Of a stretch of DNA of 64,000 nucleotides, positions 34,343 through 41,861 are shown in pieces (the first letter of the stretch is position 1; every line of letters begins with the position of its first letter). Made by a program: the position numbers and the translations under genes. This DNA is from Algoriphagus machipongonensis. GTDB lineage: Bacteria; Bacteroidota; Bacteroidia; Cytophagales; Cyclobacteriaceae. The notes under the pieces are model-generated. The model saw only the letters and a list, made by a program, of their open reading frames with translations, was not told the DNA's origin and made no database searches. Location of the stretch: contig NZ_CM001023.1 in the NCBI RefSeq assembly GCF_000166275.1, positions 1,739,001 to 1,803,000 on the forward strand, in the 5' to 3' direction.

Positions 34343-36679
34343 TCAATCCATCTCAAAGCCAAATTTCTCCCCCTTCTTAAGCATTAGGTTCATCTCAGAT
34401 CCATTGTAAAACAAGGTGATGTTTTGGTCTTCGCCCGGAACAAGTGAAAGCGCTGTGATTTCACCATCTTCCCACTTCATTTCCACGGTAATATCTCCTC
34501 TTGCTTTAATTCCTTTGACTTCCCCATCTTTCCAGGCCTTTGGCAAAGCTGGTAATAAGCGGACGATGTCTTTTTCATGAGATTGGATGAGCATTTCTGC
34601 AACACCTGCAGTATAACCAAAGTTACCATCAATCTGGAATGGAGGATGACCATCAAATAGGTTTGGGTACAATGATTTTTTTATCAGCTCGAGAATATTA
34701 TCATGCGCCATTTCTCCATCTAACAATCTCGCAGAAAAATTAATAAGCCAAGCTCTAGACCAGCCTGTTCCTGCACCACCATGTTCGAGTCTATATTCCA
34801 AAGTTTTCCTAACTGCGGCAAAGGCTTCAGGTGTTTCACTTTCGGTGATGGCATCTCCAGGGTGAAATGCATATAGATGGGACATATGACGATGTCCTTT
34901 TTCAGTTTCTTCATAGGGTTGATCCCATTCTAGTATTCTTCCATCCTCTGCAATTTGGACTCCTGGTCTCAAACGAGCGAGTTGTTCTTTTACTCGATCT
35001 CTAAGTCGGGATTCCGAGTTCAATATTTCGGAGGCAGCTAAGAAGGAAGAAAAGACATCTGCGATGATTTGCTGATCCATGGCAGCCCCCATCGTAGTGG
35101 CAACTGGCCTACCAGCCTCGTTAAAAAATCGATTTTCCGGTGAAGTGGAAGGAGCGGAAACTAGTGTGTTTTCGCCTGGGTATTCTACCAACCAATCAGA
35201 ATAAAACGCGGTAACTTGAGAAATGGCTGGAAAAGCTCTCTCTCTAAGAAAACGTTCATCTTTTGTAAATAGATAGTGATCCCAATAATGTCTAGCCATC
35301 CATCCTCCAGCGCCTACCCAGCCACCCCAATAGGCAGTAGCTGCACGCATAAATGGAACTTGCCATAAATCTGTAGCATGTGGAAGAAAAGTGCCCGCCA
35401 TACCAAAATTGGTTTGGGCTACTTCCTGACCTCTGTGAATAACGCCATCTACAAAATCAAAAAGAGGTTGATTTAGTTTACTTAGATTGGTAACATCAGC
35501 CGGCCAGTAGTTCATCTGCAGGTTAATATTCAGATGATAATCAGCGTTCCATGGTGCATTGATATCCTTATTCCAGATTCCTTGAAGGTTTGCGGGATTA
35601 TTGCCTGGTCTACTAGAGGAAATCAACAGGTACCTTCCATAGTCAAAAAGTAACTTTTCCAAGTGAAGATCAACTCCACCAGCCTGAACATTTTCTATTC
35701 TTACATCTGTTGGGACTTCGCTCATCGCTGCCTTCCCTAACTTCAATTCCATTCTCTCGAACCATTGAGAGTAATCCTGAATATGGGGCTCTAAGATCCC
35801 TTCCCAGTTTTTTGTCTTTACATTTTCTAGTTCTAATTCTGCTGCATGATCAAAATCTTGGTTGTAAAAGCTTGTTTCGGTTACCAGCTTAATTAGCACT
35901 TCCTTGCTGCCAGATAACTCCAAATAATCAACCCCATTATTTAGGTTGCCATCTTCTGTCTCTACATAAACCAAGGTTTTGAATTTGACTCCAGTTAATA
36001 AAGGATAAGGATTCGAATCAAGTTGCCCTTTTCTCTGGGTTATCATCCCAGCCATTGAGAGTGTGTTTTCGCTTAGACTTTTTGTCTCAGCAGTGGCAAA
36101 GCCTTCGTCCTCTGGGCGTGATAGTCTTATTTTTCCCACAAAACCATCTGGGTGGTTTGTTTTTAATCGAATGACAATCGCATCATCGGGGGCAGAGGAT
36201 AAAACCTCCTGAGTTACAGTATAACCTTGACTTTTAAATGTACTGCTCGCGACCGCTGTGGTCAGGTCTAAACTTCTTTTGTAGTCGCTTATCTCTTGAA
36301 AATCAAAATCCAGCCATAGGTCACCCAAAGTTTGATGCGAACGTGTAATTGCTTTTCTAGAAAATGCAGCTACTAAAAGGGAATCAGATTTTTCATTTTC
36401 ACCAGCTCTTAAGTAAGCTCTGATCTGGTCTAAATCGCTTCTTCTACCTTTTGCTATTCCCCAATCTCCCTGTTCTCCCGGCCATAATGAATCCTCATTC
36501 AATTGGATTCTTTCCATGCTTGGTTTACCAAAAACCATCGCGCCTAATCTTCCATTTCCAACAGGTAAGGCTTCTTCCCAAATTTCAGCAGGAGAAGTGT
36601 ACCATAAAATAGATTTCTGTGAATAGACTTGGGTAATAATTGTAAAAAATAGGGCACTTAGGGCAAGCAGGTTTTTCAT
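34343..36679 (-). CDS. Glycoside hydrolase family 95 (alpha-L-fucosidase-type)
   Basis: A 778-residue exported glycosidase. The signal peptide ends VYSQKS. The N-terminal beta domain begins LWYTSPAEIWEEALPVGNGRLGAM, a hallmark of GH95. The (alpha/alpha)6 barrel contains LQGIWNKDINAPWNADYHLNINLQMNYWP split over two helices, and VSAPSTSPEN near the active site. GH95 enzymes are alpha-1,2-L-fucosidases or alpha-L-galactosidases. An upstream ATG at 36727 is disfavoured by the signal peptide. It stands alone, without a fucose cluster nearby. Confidence 0.93.
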   Translation of the reverse strand: MKNLLALSALFFTIITQVYSQKSILWYTSPAEIWEEALPVGNGRLGAMVFGKPSMERIQLNEDSLWPGEQGDWGIAKGRRSDLDQIRAYLRAGENEKSDSLLVAAFSRKAITRSHQTLGDLWLDFDFQEISDYKRSLDLTTAVASSTFKSQGYTVTQEVLSSAPDDAIVIRLKTNHPDGFVGKIRLSRPEDEGFATAETKSLSENTLSMAGMITQRKGQLDSNPYPLLTGVKFKTLVYVETEDGNLNNGVDYLELSGSKEVLIKLVTETSFYNQDFDHAAELELENVKTKNWEGILEPHIQDYSQWFERMELKLGKAAMSEVPTDVRIENVQAGGVDLHLEKLLFDYGRYLLISSSRPGNNPANLQGIWNKDINAPWNADYHLNINLQMNYWPADVTNLSKLNQPLFDFVDGVIHRGQEVAQTNFGMAGTFLPHATDLWQVPFMRAATAYWGGWVGAGGWMARHYWDHYLFTKDERFLRERAFPAISQVTAFYSDWLVEYPGENTLVSAPSTSPENRFFNEAGRPVATTMGAAMDQQIIADVFSSFLAASEILNSESRLRDRVKEQLARLRPGVQIAEDGRILEWDQPYEETEKGHRHMSHLYAFHPGDAITESETPEAFAAVRKTLEYRLEHGGAGTGWSRAWLINFSARLLDGEMAHDNILELIKKSLYPNLFDGHPPFQIDGNFGYTAGVAEMLIQSHEKDIVRLLPALPKAWKDGEVKGIKARGDITVEMKWEDGEITALSLVPGEDQNITLFYNGSEMNLMLKKGEKFGFEMD

Positions 36680-36765
36680 ATATTTTGGGTTTGGGTTAAA
36701 GATTAGAAAAAACCCTTTCGGCAACAAATAAAACCCGTGAAAAAGCCATTTTTCGCAGGCAAACC

Positions 36766-37338
36766 CTATTGAGAGACTAAAAATTCCTCAAATTCTTTTG
36801 TGTTGAAGTTACTCATGCCTTGTTGGTAGAAAACAATCTTACCTTCTGGACTCACCACAAGAGTAGTGGGGATTGCCTCACTTTGTAAGCTTTGATTTAG
36901 GCCATAGCTGGCATGTGCTGTAGGAAAACCCCAGGGTTTTCCTTCTATAAAACCTCGACTTTTTTCAATGTCATTGTCGAGTCCAATCATTAGAAATTCA
37001 ACATTTGGATCATTTTTAACTTTCTTATAAAGTTCAGAAATATGTGGCATTTCTGCCCTGCATGGTCCACACCAAGATGCCCATAAATTAATGAAAAGGG
37101 TTTTTCCTTTATAGTCCTCTAAATCGATCACGTTTCCTTCAAAATCCATGAATTGTCCTCGGTAATCAAAGGATTGGTCGACTAAGTTGGGGACTTCAAT
37201 TTTAGGTTTAATTAAACCTGTAGAAAGTAAGACCGATTGCACTCCACCCATGATCACAGGCAACAAACCAGTAAAGTATAAAAATGCTACTATGCTGAGC
37301 ATGATACCCCAGCTTTTAATTTCTTTTTTCCAATCCAT
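36766..37338 (-). CDS. TlpA-like membrane-anchored thioredoxin-fold protein
   Basis: A 190-residue protein with an N-terminal transmembrane helix (about 10-32) and a thioredoxin-like TlpA/AhpC-type domain. The redox site is WASWCGPC, with Cys90 and Cys93, and the cis-Pro is in EAIPTTLVV. It is predicted to face the periplasm and to reduce disulphides in cytochrome c maturation or related proteins. It is expressed from the same strand as GH95, but a promoter of its own is likely. The start ATG fits the membrane anchor. Confidence 0.9.
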   Translation of the reverse strand: MDWKKEIKSWGIMLSIVAFLYFTGLLPVIMGGVQSVLLSTGLIKPKIEVPNLVDQSFDYRGQFMDFEGNVIDLEDYKGKTLFINLWASWCGPCRAEMPHISELYKKVKNDPNVEFLMIGLDNDIEKSRGFIEGKPWGFPTAHASYGLNQSLQSEAIPTTLVVSPEGKIVFYQQGMSNFNTKEFEEFLVSQ

Positions 37339-37416
37339 AGTTAAGTACGAAGTACGAGTTTTGATTTTCGAAGTTCATGGAAATCAACATCGTCTATCAA
37401 ATATTAATGTTTATGC

Positions 37417-37470
37417 TTGTCAGTTTGATCGGCGTAGAAGCCAAGTTCTCGACTCCGCTCGAACTGACAA
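37417..37470. repeat. REP-like inverted repeat upstream of tex
   Basis: Twelve-bp arms TTGTCAGTTTGA (37417-37428) and TCGAACTGACAA (37459-37470) pair with one wobble. The inner part GTTCTCGACTCCGCTCGAAC is a motif I recall as dispersed through Bacteroidota genomes. It lies in the 308-bp gap between the TlpA-like gene and tex, near an AAGTACGAAGTACGA-type simple repeat. Confidence 0.6.
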
Positions 37471-37646
37471 CGTCTGATTTTCTGATTAAAGAACCTGCCA
37501 GTTTTACCACCTTTCTACTTATAACATTATCCAAAATTACTTCCACATTCACAGGAGTTTAGTGACAAGACACACATTTCTTTCTTTTTGTCTCAAAAAG
37601 GAGGCTTAACTTGCGGGTCGAATTAAGAGTAGAATTTCAATTTCCT

Positions 37647-39893
37647 ATGAATTACGAAGTACAGATAGCCAGTGAACTTAATGTCAAATCGAATCAGGTC
37701 AAAGCGACAATTGGATTATTGGATGAGGGAGGTACGGTTCCATTTATTTCCCGATATAGAAAAGAAGCAACAGGTTCCTTAGATGAGGTGGAGGTAGCCG
37801 CAATCAGGGATCGAGTGCTTCAGTTAAGAGACTTGGATAAAAGAAAAGAAGCTGTTCTTAAATCCATTGAGGAGCAAGGGAAGCTTAATCCTGACCTGAA
37901 AAAGAAGGTGGAAGAGGCGGAAACCATGGCTAAGCTTGAAGATATTTATTTGCCATATAAACCCAAAAGGAGAACAAAAGCTACGATTGCAAAAGAAAAA
38001 GGCTTGGAGCCACTTGCTGAGTTGATTTTTGAGCAAAAATCGCTGAATCTTGAAGAAGAAGCAGAAAAGTTTTTGGATGCTGAGAAAGAGGTGAATTCAG
38101 TAGAGGAGGCACTTCAGGGAGCACGGGATATCATGTCCGAATGGATTAATGAAAATGCCGATTTGAGGGAAAAGATGAGAAAACTATTCTTAAATGAAGG
38201 TGTGTTCTCATCAAAAGTTCTACCCGGAAAAGAGCAGGAAGCGATCAAATACAAAGACTATTTTGATTGGTCTGAACCTATCAAATCTGCACCCTCACAT
38301 CGTGTACTTGCTATGCGTAGAGGGGAAAAGGAGCTTTTCTTAATGCTAGATTCCCTTCCTGAAGAAGCATCTGCAATCTTTCAAATGGAGAAAGTGATAT
38401 TGTCGGATGCGGCAAACTCCTCGGTAGATCAAGTGAAATTGGCGATCAAAGATTGTTATAAACGATTGTTGAAGCCTAGTATGGAAACAGAGATTCGCTT
38501 GTTAACCAAGAAAAAAGCGGATGAGGAGGCGATCAAAGTTTTTACGGAAAACTTACGCCAACTATTATTGGGAGCTCCTTTGGGACAAAAGTCGGTGATG
38601 GCCATTGACCCAGGGTTCCGAACAGGCTGTAAGTTAGTTTGCTTGGGACCACAAGGACAGTTTTTACACTATGAAGCGATTTTCCCTCATGAGCCACAAA
38701 GAAGAGCTGCTGAAGCTGGAATGAATATTAAAGGGCTTGTAGAAAAGTATGAAGTGCAGGCAATAGCCATTGGCAATGGAACAGCAGGAAGAGAGACTGA
38801 AGCTTTTGTGAAAAGTCTAGGGCTTCCAAAATCTGTGGTCATAACTATGGTGAATGAATCAGGAGCATCTATTTACTCAGCTTCGGATGTTGCAAGAGAA
38901 GAATTTCCTGATCTGGACTTGACAGTAAGAGGAGCGGTTTCTATTGGTCGTCGATTGATGGATCCTTTGGCTGAGCTAGTTAAGATAGATCCTAAATCTA
39001 TTGGTGTAGGGCAATACCAGCATGATGTGGATCAAAACGCATTGAAAAATGCCTTGGATGATACGGTGATGTCTGCAGTAAATGGTGTAGGAGTAGAGGT
39101 TAACACAGCTTCAAAACAGTTACTAACCTATGTTTCAGGATTAGGGCCCACGTTGGCACAGAATATTGTGGATTTCAGAAATGAAAATGGTCCTTTTAAA
39201 AGCCGTTCACAATTGAAAAAAGTACCAAGATTAGGAGATAAGGCTTTTGAGCAAGCGGCGGGATTCTTGAGAATAAGTCAAGCAAAACACCCGTTGGATT
39301 CCTCTGCGGTCCACCCAGAGCGATATGCTTTAGTGGAGCAAATGGCGAAAGATCTCTATTCAACCGTATCCGATTTGATGAGCTCTGATGATTTGAGGAA
39401 AAAGATATTGTTGAAGAATTATGTGTCTGAAACGGTGGGTATACCTACCCTTCAGGATATTTTAGAGGAACTGGCAAAGCCTGGCCGTGATCCGCGTGAG
39501 AGCTTTGAGGTTTTTGCATTTGAAGAATCAGTAAATAGTATTGGTGATCTAAAAACAGGGATGAAACTCCCAGGTGTCGTGACCAATATTACTGCCTTTG
39601 GAGCATTTGTGGATGTGGGAGTTCATCAAGATGGCTTAGTTCATTTGAGTCATTTGGCAGATCGTTTTGTGAAAGATCCAAATGAGATTGTGACTGTGAA
39701 TCAAAAAGTTCAGGTTACCGTGATGGAGGTAGATATTCCTCGAAATAGAATTGGGCTAAGCATGAAGTCAGACCCATTTGCTGAGCGAGGAAAGAAGATG
39801 GAAAAGCGCGCCTCTTCTAAACCAAAGCGCCAAGAGTCTGAAGGTTCGATGGCCGAGAAATTAGCTGCGCTGAAAGGGAAGTTTGGAGGTTAA
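37647..39893 (+). CDS. tex: Tex-family RNA-binding transcriptional accessory protein
   Basis: A 748-residue nucleic-acid-binding protein. In order: the Tex N-terminal domain (about 1-190, with GTVPFISRYRKEATGSLDE), an RNase H/YqgF-like domain (about 320-450, with VMAIDPGFRTGCK), helix-hairpin-helix motifs (about 490-560) and an S1 RNA-binding domain near 640-715 (PGVVTNITAFGAFVDVGVHQDG). Tex has broad roles in transcription and stress tolerance. A TTG start twelve codons upstream is possible, but ATG at 37647 gives the family N-terminus. A damaged copy of its 3' end lies 126 bp downstream. Confidence 0.95.
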   Translation: MNYEVQIASELNVKSNQVKATIGLLDEGGTVPFISRYRKEATGSLDEVEVAAIRDRVLQLRDLDKRKEAVLKSIEEQGKLNPDLKKKVEEAETMAKLEDIYLPYKPKRRTKATIAKEKGLEPLAELIFEQKSLNLEEEAEKFLDAEKEVNSVEEALQGARDIMSEWINENADLREKMRKLFLNEGVFSSKVLPGKEQEAIKYKDYFDWSEPIKSAPSHRVLAMRRGEKELFLMLDSLPEEASAIFQMEKVILSDAANSSVDQVKLAIKDCYKRLLKPSMETEIRLLTKKKADEEAIKVFTENLRQLLLGAPLGQKSVMAIDPGFRTGCKLVCLGPQGQFLHYEAIFPHEPQRRAAEAGMNIKGLVEKYEVQAIAIGNGTAGRETEAFVKSLGLPKSVVITMVNESGASIYSASDVAREEFPDLDLTVRGAVSIGRRLMDPLAELVKIDPKSIGVGQYQHDVDQNALKNALDDTVMSAVNGVGVEVNTASKQLLTYVSGLGPTLAQNIVDFRNENGPFKSRSQLKKVPRLGDKAFEQAAGFLRISQAKHPLDSSAVHPERYALVEQMAKDLYSTVSDLMSSDDLRKKILLKNYVSETVGIPTLQDILEELAKPGRDPRESFEVFAFEESVNSIGDLKTGMKLPGVVTNITAFGAFVDVGVHQDGLVHLSHLADRFVKDPNEIVTVNQKVQVTVMEVDIPRNRIGLSMKSDPFAERGKKMEKRASSKPKRQESEGSMAEKLAALKGKFGG

Positions 39894-39953
39894 GGCTTTA
39901 AATACTTGCTTTCCTGAGTGTCTCCACTCAGGATTATTTCAATTATTGATTTT

Positions 39954-39987
39954 GTCCTGCTTCTCCAGAAGCAGGACATCTTTTTTT
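39954..39987 (+). terminator. Intrinsic terminator after tex
   Basis: Perfect 10-bp arms GTCCTGCTTC (39954-39963) and GAAGCAGGAC (39968-39977), then a T run. A smaller hairpin (CCTGAGTG...CACTCAGG, 39913-39932) lies just before it. Confidence 0.88.
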
Positions 39988-40018
39988 ATTTATCAATGAG
40001 GGTAGGTGTGGATTAATT

Positions 40019-40232
40019 CATTTGGTGAGCGAAAAGGAGATGTGCTGGGTTTTAATTGTGAATAGAAACATACATGGAAGGAAAGTGATGGTTAATTTGC
40101 TGTACAGGATGGCCACATTCCCTTATTGGGAGAAGAAAAGAGAAGTTGGCTGCGTTGAAAAGGAAGTTTGGCAGTTAAGGCTTATAATACTTGCTTTCCT
40201 GAGTGTCTTCACTCAGGACTATTTCAATTTTA
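40019..40232 (+). pseudogene. Decayed partial duplication of the tex 3' end
   Basis: CATTTGGTGAGCGA at 40019 repeats CATTTGCTGAGCGA at 39775 in tex. From 40140 (GAGAAGTTGGCTGCG) to about 40232 the match to 39855-39945 is close and includes the codons for KFG, the TAA stop and the CCTGAGTG/CACTCAGG hairpin. The middle part has diverged or contains an insertion. The downstream end overlaps the last codons of the flavin oxidoreductase gene on the other strand. Confidence 0.75.
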
Positions 40233-41222
40233 ATTTCTCCCTAATACCTCTGCCGTAATCTCCAGCGATCTCAATCGCTTTTCTGGCTCATAAATATTCG
40301 TAGACACCATCAATTCATCGACTTCCACTTGCTGGAAGAAACTTTCAAATTGAGGTTTGAGAGATTCTTTGGTTCCGATAAAAGTGCATGCCATCATATT
40401 TTGAATAGCAGCCGCTTCTTGCTCCGTCCAAATTCCTTCCATACTTTTCACCGGTTTTTTCATTGGATAGGATTTACCTCGAATGATGCCTAAAGCTGTC
40501 TGGTAAAATGAAGTAGCCAAATAATGCGCTTCCTCATCGGTATCAGCTGCGATTACATTGACGCAAGAAATGAAATGGGGTGATTGTTGATTTTCGGAGG
40601 GCTGGAAGTTTTCTCTGTAGTATCTAGATGCCTGAATTAAATAGGCTGGAGCAAAATGGCTGGCGAAAGCATAGGGTAAACCCTTTTGCGAAGCTAAAAC
40701 CGCACTGCTCATACTCGAACCCAATAAATATATTGGAATATTTAAGCCCTCTGCGGGAAATGCTCTGACTTTGCTATCCTGATTTTCTTCAGAAAAGTAA
40801 GCTTTCAGCTCATCCAAATCATTTGGGAATTCTTCAACAGATTCCATGCGACCCCTTCTCAGCGCTCTGGCTGTTGTCTGATCTGTTCCTGGAGCTCTTC
40901 CCAACCCTAAGTCAATTCTATTGGGGTACAGGGTTGCTAAGGTCCCAAACTGCTCAGCAATGATTAAAGGACTATGGTTAGGAAGCATAATCCCACCGGA
41001 ACCCAGTCTAATTTTGGATGTGCCATTGGCAAGGTATCCAATTAGTATTTGGGGCGAGGAACTACCAACGTTGGCCATGTTATGATGCTCGGCAAGCCAC
41101 ATCCTGGTGTAACCAAGTTCTTCAGCATGCTTCGCAATTTGTAAACTTCTTTTATATGCGTCTTTGGCGTCAAAGTCCTCTCGAACAATCGCTAGATCGA
41201 GAAGAGAATAGGGGGTAGACAT
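40230..41222 (-). CDS. LLM-class flavin-dependent oxidoreductase (luciferase-like)
   Basis: A 330-residue cytosolic luciferase-like monooxygenase of the MsnO8 subgroup, which uses FMN or F420-type flavin with an unknown substrate. The TIM-barrel signature is seen in [49 protein letters not shown] and [13 protein letters not shown]. Length is normal for the family. It is monocistronic and faces tex. Its stop codon lies inside the decayed tex copy, so its downstream flank was changed by that duplication. Confidence 0.9.
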   Translation of the reverse strand: MSTPYSLLDLAIVREDFDAKDAYKRSLQIAKHAEELGYTRMWLAEHHNMANVGSSSPQILIGYLANGTSKIRLGSGGIMLPNHSPLIIAEQFGTLATLYPNRIDLGLGRAPGTDQTTARALRRGRMESVEEFPNDLDELKAYFSEENQDSKVRAFPAEGLNIPIYLLGSSMSSAVLASQKGLPYAFASHFAPAYLIQASRYYRENFQPSENQQSPHFISCVNVIAADTDEEAHYLATSFYQTALGIIRGKSYPMKKPVKSMEGIWTEQEAAAIQNMMACTFIGTKESLKPQFESFFQQVEVDELMVSTNIYEPEKRLRSLEITAEVLGRN

Positions 41223-41499
41223 AATCTTAATTCTATAGTAAACTTTCTATTAAAGCTTATTGAAGAATAGAAAGTTTCATGAGACAAAGGTTTTTCTCAT
41301 TTGAAGGTTATGTCAACAAAGTGAGTATTTGAAACCACATTATTTCTCTTTTGAATGGTTGATTTATCTTGTTTAAATAGCTGTAAATGAGATGTAAAGG
41401 GTTTTTGTTGAGTAATGTGAGTTGGAATTGTTTTTGAGAAAATTTACCCGTGGAAATGAATATTTAATTCATTGATTAAGAACCCAAAATCAAATTACC

Positions 41500-41832
41500 A
41501 TGACTATGAATGAACTAACCCAGCTAAAAAGCAATATAATTGAAGCCTGCTTTCAGTGTATTCAAGACTGTGAAAAATGCGCGGATATGTGCCAGAAAAT
41601 GTTAGGCATGGAAACCTGCGTCAGGCAATGTGGTCGATGTATAGATGCATGTACCGATTGTATTTCGGCCTTTGAAAGTAGTTCCGATAATAGAGGTGCT
41701 TTATTACAAGCTTGTATTGATGCTTGTAAAAAATGTGCAGATGAATGCGGCAAACATCAGCATGATCATTGTCAGAAATGTGCCGATTCCTGCAGAGCTT
41801 GTTTGGAAGAATGTGAATCTATGATGTTATAA
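41500..41832 (+). CDS. Cys-rich four-helix-bundle copper-binding protein (Csp-like)
   Basis: A 110-residue protein with 19 Cys, arranged as repeated CxxC/CxxxC along four predicted helices (for example CFQCIQDCEKCADMC and CVRQCGRCIDACTDC), plus a HQHDHC segment. The pattern matches the Csp/DUF326 copper-storage family. There is no signal peptide, so it is cytosolic. It would bind many Cu(I) ions. The neighbouring genes give no copper-resistance context. A second ATG two codons later is an alternative start. Confidence 0.88.
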   Translation: MTMNELTQLKSNIIEACFQCIQDCEKCADMCQKMLGMETCVRQCGRCIDACTDCISAFESSSDNRGALLQACIDACKKCADECGKHQHDHCQKCADSCRACLEECESMML

Positions 41833-41860
41833 AAAAAGCCCGATCAATCGGGCTTTAATT
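41831..41860. terminator. Bidirectional terminator between the Csp gene and the barrel receptor gene
   Basis: Ten-bp arms AAAGCCCGAT (41835-41844) and ATCGGGCTTT (41847-41856) around CA, with A and T runs on both sides. It serves two convergent genes. Confidence 0.85.
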
Positions 41861-41861
41861 T

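Noticed and set aside
36766..37338. Possible operon of GH95 and TlpA-like genes as a fucose-utilisation unit
   Set aside because: The thioredoxin-like protein has no link to fucose, and no fucose transport or catabolic genes lie nearby.
40022..40258. Open frame of 78 codons after tex
   Set aside because: It runs through the decayed tex copy in a different frame and has no protein-like composition.
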